Positions 9,351 to 16,400 of a DNA stretch of 44,299 nucleotides are shown piece after piece (position 1 is the stretch's first letter; each line of letters starts with the position of its first letter). The DNA is from an uncultured Saprospiraceae bacterium (GTDB taxonomy: Bacteria > Bacteroidota > Bacteroidia > Chitinophagales > Saprospiraceae). Location: NCBI GenBank assembly GCA_937961455.1, contig CALGNN010000163.1:1-44299 (forward strand), given 5' to 3'. The notes under the pieces are model-generated. The model was not told the DNA's origin. It was given only the letters and a program-made list of their open reading frames with translations, and ran no database searches. Position numbers and translations under genes: made by a program.

Positions 9351-9367
9351 ATTCCATTGGATGGAAT
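9351..9367. promoter_or_regulatory. Perfect 7-bp palindrome, possible operator
   Basis: ATTCCAT-TGG-ATGGAAT is a perfect dyad directly next to the larger inverted repeat and about 70 bases ahead of the promoter of the LuxR-type gene. A dimeric regulator could bind here; which one is unknown. Confidence 0.35.
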
Positions 9368-9433
9368 AAAATTCTGAAATCACCTGAAATAATTAGGCAA
9401 ATTTTTATAATCAAAAATAACTATAAATGAGGA

Positions 9434-9464
9434 TTGTGTGCTCTTTCACATTTACTTACCTTTG
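9434..9464 (+). promoter_or_regulatory. Promoter of the LuxR-type gene
   Basis: TTG (9434-9436) is followed after 20 bases by TACCTTTG (9457-9464), an exact match to the Bacteroidota -7 element TAnnTTTG. Transcription would start near 9471 and leave a leader of roughly 57 bases, which ends in an A-rich stretch before the ATG as is usual in this phylum. The motif ACATTTACT (9448-9456) lies between the two boxes. Confidence 0.65.
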
Positions 9465-9527
9465 AATAGTGCGATAGATAAGATTTAGATAAGACTTTTT
9501 TAAACTCCAAAAAAAATAACTCTTACT

Positions 9528-10196
9528 ATGTTGACTACTATGAAAGCCTATGATAATGAGTTAGAAAGAATCAAAATGTTTTCAGATATTGGTTCTTTTG
9601 ACGTCCAAAAACTCGTTTTTCATTACCAGAATGCAACAATATTCCTTCACTTTGAAAATGGCCGTAAAGAATGGTTGAAAGATGATTTACATCTTGTCGA
9701 CTTATTAACACAAAAACTTGATGTCGTCCAAGCTAATCAAGATATTAAAAGCCTTATACAACAAACAAAGTGTATTCTTCCACCATTTGGGAAAGATCAG
9801 AAATTGATCAAGTACTATGATCATATTGGCAAAAAACATTGGTTGTTGGTATCTCAAAAAGCCATTTCTCTCAATGGATTTGATAAATCTCAATCACTCC
9901 TGACCATCATCACAGAAATTCAAATAGACGCCATTAAAGCAGAACAATTTATTGAATTACTAAGTGATCTTAAAAAGACTTTCTACAAAGAAATTTTCGA
10001 ACTTCTTTCCAAAAGAGAAATCGAAATCTTAAGAGAAATTGGTAATGGTTTGAGTGGGAAAGAAATTTCCGACAAACTTTTCATATCGGTTCACACTGTT
10101 AAAACACACAGGGAGAATTTATGTGAAAAATTGGCTGTAAAAAAATCTACCAAGCTCGCACAATGGGCTGAAAAATTAGGTCTTTTGGATCGATAA
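9528..10196 (+). CDS. LuxR-family helix-turn-helix transcriptional regulator
   Basis: The C-terminal part (about residues 159-215 of 222) is a clear LuxR/GerE DNA-binding domain: LLSKREIEILREIGNGLSGK, EISDKLFISVHTVKTHRENL and CEKLAVKKSTKLAQWAEKLG, with the family Glu and the recognition-helix VKTHR. The first 150 residues are not a receiver domain (no acidic pocket or phosphorylatable Asp in the right place); they may be a divergent PAS-like sensor, as in many Bacteroidota LuxR proteins. A start at 9540 (second Met) is equally possible. It stands alone behind its own promoter and directly ahead of the giant repeat-protein gene, which it may control. The shared ACATTTACT motif in both upstream regions is suggestive but unproven. 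Confidence 0.85.
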   Translation: MLTTMKAYDNELERIKMFSDIGSFDVQKLVFHYQNATIFLHFENGRKEWLKDDLHLVDLLTQKLDVVQANQDIKSLIQQTKCILPPFGKDQKLIKYYDHIGKKHWLLVSQKAISLNGFDKSQSLLTIITEIQIDAIKAEQFIELLSDLKKTFYKEIFELLSKREIEILREIGNGLSGKEISDKLFISVHTVKTHRENLCEKLAVKKSTKLAQWAEKLGLLDR

Positions 10197-10429
10197 ATCC
10201 CCTAAAAGGCCTAATAAAATTCCTTCTTAGGTAATATACATTTACACTGAATAAAATTGGATTTGAACCCCAGTTGGTGCTGTGCGCCCTTGTTGTTCTA
10301 CGTCCGTCCACATTTACTATTATGAAATTTAAAAATTCTAAAACCTATCTCAGAAATTATAAAACATTTACTATGAAAACCTCTAAACCTGTTGGGATTT
10401 TTTCATTGGAAAGTCAAAATTTATTTACC
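10197..10429 (+). promoter_or_regulatory. Leader region of the giant gene with repeated ACATTTAC start cassettes
   Basis: This stretch shows no separate gene. ACATTTAC occurs at 10238, 10310 and 10364, and a variant TTATTTACC at 10421. The last three each stand just before an in-frame ATG (10322, 10373, 10430) followed by AAA, so the start region looks triplicated at intervals of 51 and 57 bases. Only the third ATG is followed by a signal peptide. An imperfect stem CCTAAaAGG with CCTTcTTAGG at about 10200-10231 may be a weak terminator for the LuxR-type gene. Confidence 0.5.
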
Positions 10430-13400
10430 ATGAAAACCCATTTTAAAAACGCCTTCCTTTGGCTATTTTTCTTTGCTTGTTGCACTGGAGTAGCTTTTGG
10501 ACAGTACGACCCAGGTACTTATGAAAGTACCTTAAATGGGTTAAAAAAAGACAATAATAATTCCTTTGCAGAAACGGTTCCTACTGGGCTAATTAACATT
10601 TATACCGGTACAGGAAATTATGAACTATCTGCGGATGGAAGTGGTTCAACTGGATCCAGTTATACCGTTGATGTTGAAAAGCCAACTGCTACTGCAGCGG
10701 TTGTTGCTGCTTATTTAATGGCTTCATCTTGGGAAGATGTATTCGTAGATGGATGTATAACTTTGGATGGCAATTCTTTAAATATCGATGGAGCTGCACA
10801 AGTTACATATTTACATAGTGTATATACAGATGTTACTAGCATTGCACAGACGATGTTATCCTCTGCTCCAGCTGGTATTAGTTCATATAATATCACAGAA
10901 TGTAATACTGGAGCTATTGATGGAGTTGCATTGCTAGTAGTTTTTGAAGATCCCAGTTTAGATGAAAAAACTGTCTCAATCAATTGGGGAGGACAAGACA
11001 CAGCGGGAGATAATTTTGCCATCAATTTGTCAGACCCAGTAGATCCAGCAGATCCATCAAGCATATTAGATATGGGTTTAGGAATTGGCTTTGGCTATCA
11101 GCCTGGCACCCAAGTGAGTAATGTTTCAATAAATGGAACCTTATTATCAAGCTCTGCAGGAGGACAAGATGATGGATCAGGCTCAAATGGAGCTTTAATT
11201 ACAGTTGGCGGAATTGGTGACAGTAATGCAAATCCACCTGACCCTAATGCAGGATCAGGCCAGGCTGTTGATTATGACGATGAGTTATATAATCTATTAC
11301 CATTTATCACACCCTCAACCACATCGATAGCTGTATCAACGGATAATCCATCCAATAATGATATTATCTTCCTTGCTTATTTCGTAATTACTGGAGAGGC
11401 CAATGTTGTTCCTTGCGATAATCCTATCGTAGCTACTTTCGTAGATGTAGAATGTTTGGACAATGGAACCCCTGGTGATGATACAGATGATCGTATTAAG
11501 TTTAATCTTCTTGTTACAGGAGGAAATGGTACTTCTTTTTCCTTTACTACTACACCAGATGTTGGAATCAGTGGTGGTACTTTAAGTTATGGAACAACAC
11601 ATAGTAGCTTTATTGGAGATCCTGGTTCAGCAAATGGCTCAATAATTACATTAAATATTGTGGACGATACAGATGGTGACTGCCTCTTAGATGCAGAAGT
11701 TTCTATAGAATCCTGCTCAGTAGCATGTGCCGTGCAAGCAGAATGTGTTGAATATGACCAAGACCCTATTGATTTACCGGCTTGCTCTCCAGTGCCACCA
11801 GGTGAGACAGATCATACTTTGATTTTTGATGTAGGTGAAGATTGTGGGCAAACCATAACTATGGACTATGCTGATACAGGAGATACAGATCCATGCGGAG
11901 GAGCAGCTTGGACTAGAACTTATACCCTTTATTTTGATGGAGTAGCTTATGTTGAGTCTTGTCCACAAGATTATATCATAGCTGATGAAGCATTAACAGT
12001 AACTTGTCCTGACCCTGTGATAGCAGATGCATGTCTTTTAGGTGCAGAAACGTTTGAAGTATTAAGTATTGCAGATTCTAGAGTAGGTACAACTTGGACA
12101 ATGGATGGAAGTTCTTTAGTTGATCATGCTGTACCTAAGTTATTAAATCCAGCTAATTTTGGTTCGGGTGGAACACTTGCGGGAGATATAAACATAACAC
12201 ATACAACAGCCGAAATTACCACTGCACTTTTAGCTAATTATGATTTGTTATATATAGGTTTCATTTTTGATGGAACATTTACATCCAATGAGTTATTAGC
12301 CATGGAAGCATGGGTAAACGCAGGAGGAAAGATGATAATCACTGCAGATGATCCTGGATTTGACGATGTAGCTGAACATTTTGGGCATCCTTCAGCTACA
12401 CAAGGAAATGGTACTTATGTTCCAGCTGCGGGCCAATCATCACATCCAATTTTTGATGGACCATTTGGTACAATTAGCTCATTTTCTGCTGCATTAACGC
12501 TTGGTTTCTTTAATAACACAGCAGGAACGACAGTAATAGCGGAGGATCTAAATGGTAATGCTACCATTCTTGAAAAATTTGTGGGTGCGGGTCATCTAAT
12601 GATCATTGGAGATATCTGTACACATTCAAATAATACACTGACATCAGGTTCAACGATTACATCCGATAATGATAAATATTTAGGTAATTTATTTGCCCAC
12701 ATGGGAGCAGGATCAGGAGGAGCAGGTACACTAGATGCTTTATTTGCAGATTGGTTAGCAGGGTTCCAAACATCAGGAGGTTGTAATGCAGTCGTACAAA
12801 CAGATTTAAGTTCTCTTTCAGATTGGGCAAACGGAAAATCATGTTTAGAGACAGAAACTGAACTTACGGTTAATTATGTAGTAACTGACGATTGTGGAAG
12901 TTCACTTTCTTGTTTTTCATCCTTTACCATTCCGGCACAACCTGCACTAAGTATTTCTTGTCCATCAGATGTGGATATGAGTACTTGTGATTTTGCCAAT
13001 GCTGCTGCGATAAATGCAGCATACGATGCATGGTTAGCACAGTTTAGTGTAACAGCTGATGGCTGTGGCGATGGAGTAGGAGTCTTTTCTGAAACACCGC
13101 CAGTAGCTGATTTTGACTATTGTGTAGGTGATACTATTACCTTGACTTATGAATATGCAGATGATTGTAACAGTGAAATTTGTACTGTTAGTTTTATGAT
13201 TGCGGGACCAGCCCCAGTACAAGTGAGCTGCCCTGCTGATGTTGATGGTTCAACATGCGATTATCCAGATCCTGAATCACTCCAGATAGCGTATGACGCA
13301 TGGTTAGCCCAATTTGAAGTAATCGAAGCAGGTTGCGGAGATGGTATTGGGAAATTTGACCCACCACCAGCTTCTCTTGATTTTTGCAATGGAGATACAG

Positions 13401-16400
13401 TAACAGTAGTATATAATTATTTTGATAACTGTACAAGTGATATATGCATTGCCAGTTTTATGGTATCAGGAGCACCACCTGTGGAGGTATCTTGTCCTTC
13501 ATTTGTAGACGCTTCAGTTTGTGATTATGCTGATCAAGCAGCCTTAGATGCAGCTTATACCGCTTGGTTAAATCAGTTTCTAGTAATTGAACAAGGATGC
13601 GGAGATGGTATTCCCACCTTCAATGTAAGTATACCTCAATCTATAGACTACTGTCTTGGTGATACGATTATTATTGATATGAATTATACAGATGGCTGTT
13701 CGACAGATGCATGCAAAAGTACATTTGCAGTAGCAGCAGCAGCTCCTGTCACAATAAGTTGCCCTGATGATGTAAGTATGTCTTCATGTGATTTTGCTGA
13801 CCAAGCTGAATTAAGTGCTGCATACAGTGCATGGTTAGCTTCTTTTGAAGTGACCTCAAATGGATGTGGTGATGGTATTGGTGTCTTTGATGGACTGCCT
13901 CCTGTTGATATAGATTATTGTACTGGAGATGTGGTAACATTGACATACAGTTATTCAGATGGTTGCACAACAGCTTCTTGTACGAAAACATTTTCAGTTA
14001 CAGCAGCTCCTGCTGTTGCAGTTAGCTGTCCAGCGCAGTTTAGTGCAAAAGAATCATGCTTCTTTGCAAGTCAAGCAGACTTAGATGCTGCGTATCAAGA
14101 TTGGTTAAGCCAGTTTATGGTAACAGAAGCAGGATGTGGAGATGGAGTTGGAATGTTTAATTACACGCCTCCAGCGAGCATAGATATTTGTACAGGTGAT
14201 ACCATTATCATCATGTATAGTTATTCAGATTATTGTACGACAGATTACTGTGCTGTAACGTTTGCAGTTGCAGGTTCAACTCAAGTTGAAGTAAGCTGTC
14301 CAGAAGATATTGATGAGTCCGTTTGTGAATATGCAGATCAAGCAGCTTTAGACGCAGCTTATGCTGCATGGTTGGCTGAATTTGAAGTAACAGAAGCAGG
14401 TTGCGGAAATGGACAAGGTGGTTTTGATATTACTCCACCGTCAGCTATAGATTATTGCCTTGGTGATACCATTACCTTGACATTTAGTTATACAGATGGT
14501 TGTAGTGATGATGCCTGTACTGCGACATTTGCAGTTGCTAAAGGAGCAGAACCTGCAGTTATTTGTCCTGGTGATGTTGATGAATTAGCTTGTGATTATG
14601 CAGATCAAGCAGCTATTGATGCAGCTTATGCAGCATGGTTATCTGGCTTTCAAGTAACAGAAGCAGGATGTGGAGATGGCATTGGATCATTTACTACAAC
14701 ACCACCAGCAAACATAGATTATTGCTTAGGTGATACTGTAACATTGACTTTCGAATATGGAGATGGATGCGGTGAAGGAGATGGAACGTTTGAAGTGTTA
14801 AGTATTGCAGATTCTAGAGTCGGCACATCTTGGACTATGGATGGAAGTGCTTTAGTTGATCATGCTGTACCTAAGTTATTAAATCCAGCTAATTTTGGAG
14901 CAGGAGGCACCCTTGAAGGTGACATCAATATTACCAGTACAGCTGATCCGATTACTGCAGCATTATTATCAAACTATGATTTGCTTTATATCGGATATTT
15001 ATTTGATGGTACGCTTTCTGCAAGTGAATTAATAGAAATTGGAAATTGGGTAAATGCGGGTGGTAAAATGATTATCACTGCAGATGATCCTAACTTTGAT
15101 GATGTGGCAGAATATTTTGGGCATCCAACAACTACCCAAGGTAATAGTACATATGTACCAGCAGCAGGCCAATCATCACATCCAATATTTGATGGACCAT
15201 TTGGAACAATTAGCTCATTTTCTGCTGCATTAACGCTTGGTTTCTTTACCAACACAGCAGGTGCCACAGTCATAGCAGAAGATCTCGCAGGAAACGCTAC
15301 CATTTTAGAGAAATTTGTAGGTGCAGGTCATCTAATGATCATTGGTGATATATGCACACATTCAATTAATACTTTAACTTCTGGTGCGACTATTACATCA
15401 GATAATGACAAGTATTTAGGAAATTTATTTGCACACATGGGTGCAGGAGTTAGTGAATATGTAGCAAGTTGCACAGCAACATTTGCAGTAGCAGCGGGAG
15501 ACATAGTTGAAGTATCGTGCCCAGCAGATGTAGATGCAAGTGTTTGTGATTTTGATGATCAGAATGCAATCACAGTAGCATACGAGGCTTGGTTAAATGC
15601 ATTTGAAGTTACCGTTACAGGTTGCGGAGATGGAATCGGTGGGTTTACAACAACACCACCAGATTACATACCATATTGTGATGGTGATACGGTAGTCTTA
15701 ACTTATACGTATACTGATGGCTGTACCACTGCAGAGTGCACATCTATGTTTGCCTTAGCAAAAGGACCAGATGTAGAAGTGGCTTGTCCTAATGATGCAG
15801 TATATACGAGTTGTGATTTTACAGACCAAGCAGCATTAGATGCAGCATACAATGCATGGTTAGCAGAATTCATGACAGTTGAAGATGGTTGTGGAGGTGT
15901 TTGCGGTTTTGTAGTTGATCCTCCATTGAGCATAGATTTATGCTTAGGAGATACCATTACTTTAACTTATAAATGCGAAGATTTCTGTAGTAATTCACCT
16001 TTAGCACATCCATTACCTGATTCAGAGGCATGCAGTGTTGATGAGTGTACAGCTACCTTTATTGTTTCAAGAGCTGAAGCAGTAATAGTTGAATGTTCTG
16101 ACGCAGTAGATGTTTCCGTATGTGAATATGCAGATCAAGCAGCGCTTGATGCAGCTTATGCATCATGGTTAGCTGGTTTCAGCGTAATTGAAGCAGGATG
16201 TGGAGATGGTATTGGTTCATATGATATTGTCCCTCCATCTTCTATTGATTATTGCATGGGAGATACAATAACATTAAGCTATAGTTATTCAGATGGATGT
16301 ACAGATGCAACTTGCACGTCTACATTTGCCGTTGCAAAAGCAAATGAAGTAGCTGTGGCTTGTCCAGCAGATGTAAATCAATCTGTATGTGACTACGCAG

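Noticed and set aside
10259-10271. GGATTTGAACCCC resembles the reverse complement of a tRNA T-loop (GGTTCAAATCC)
   Set aside because: Only two T-stem pairs form, and no acceptor, anticodon or D arm can be placed around it on either strand. Treated as chance, at most a remnant.
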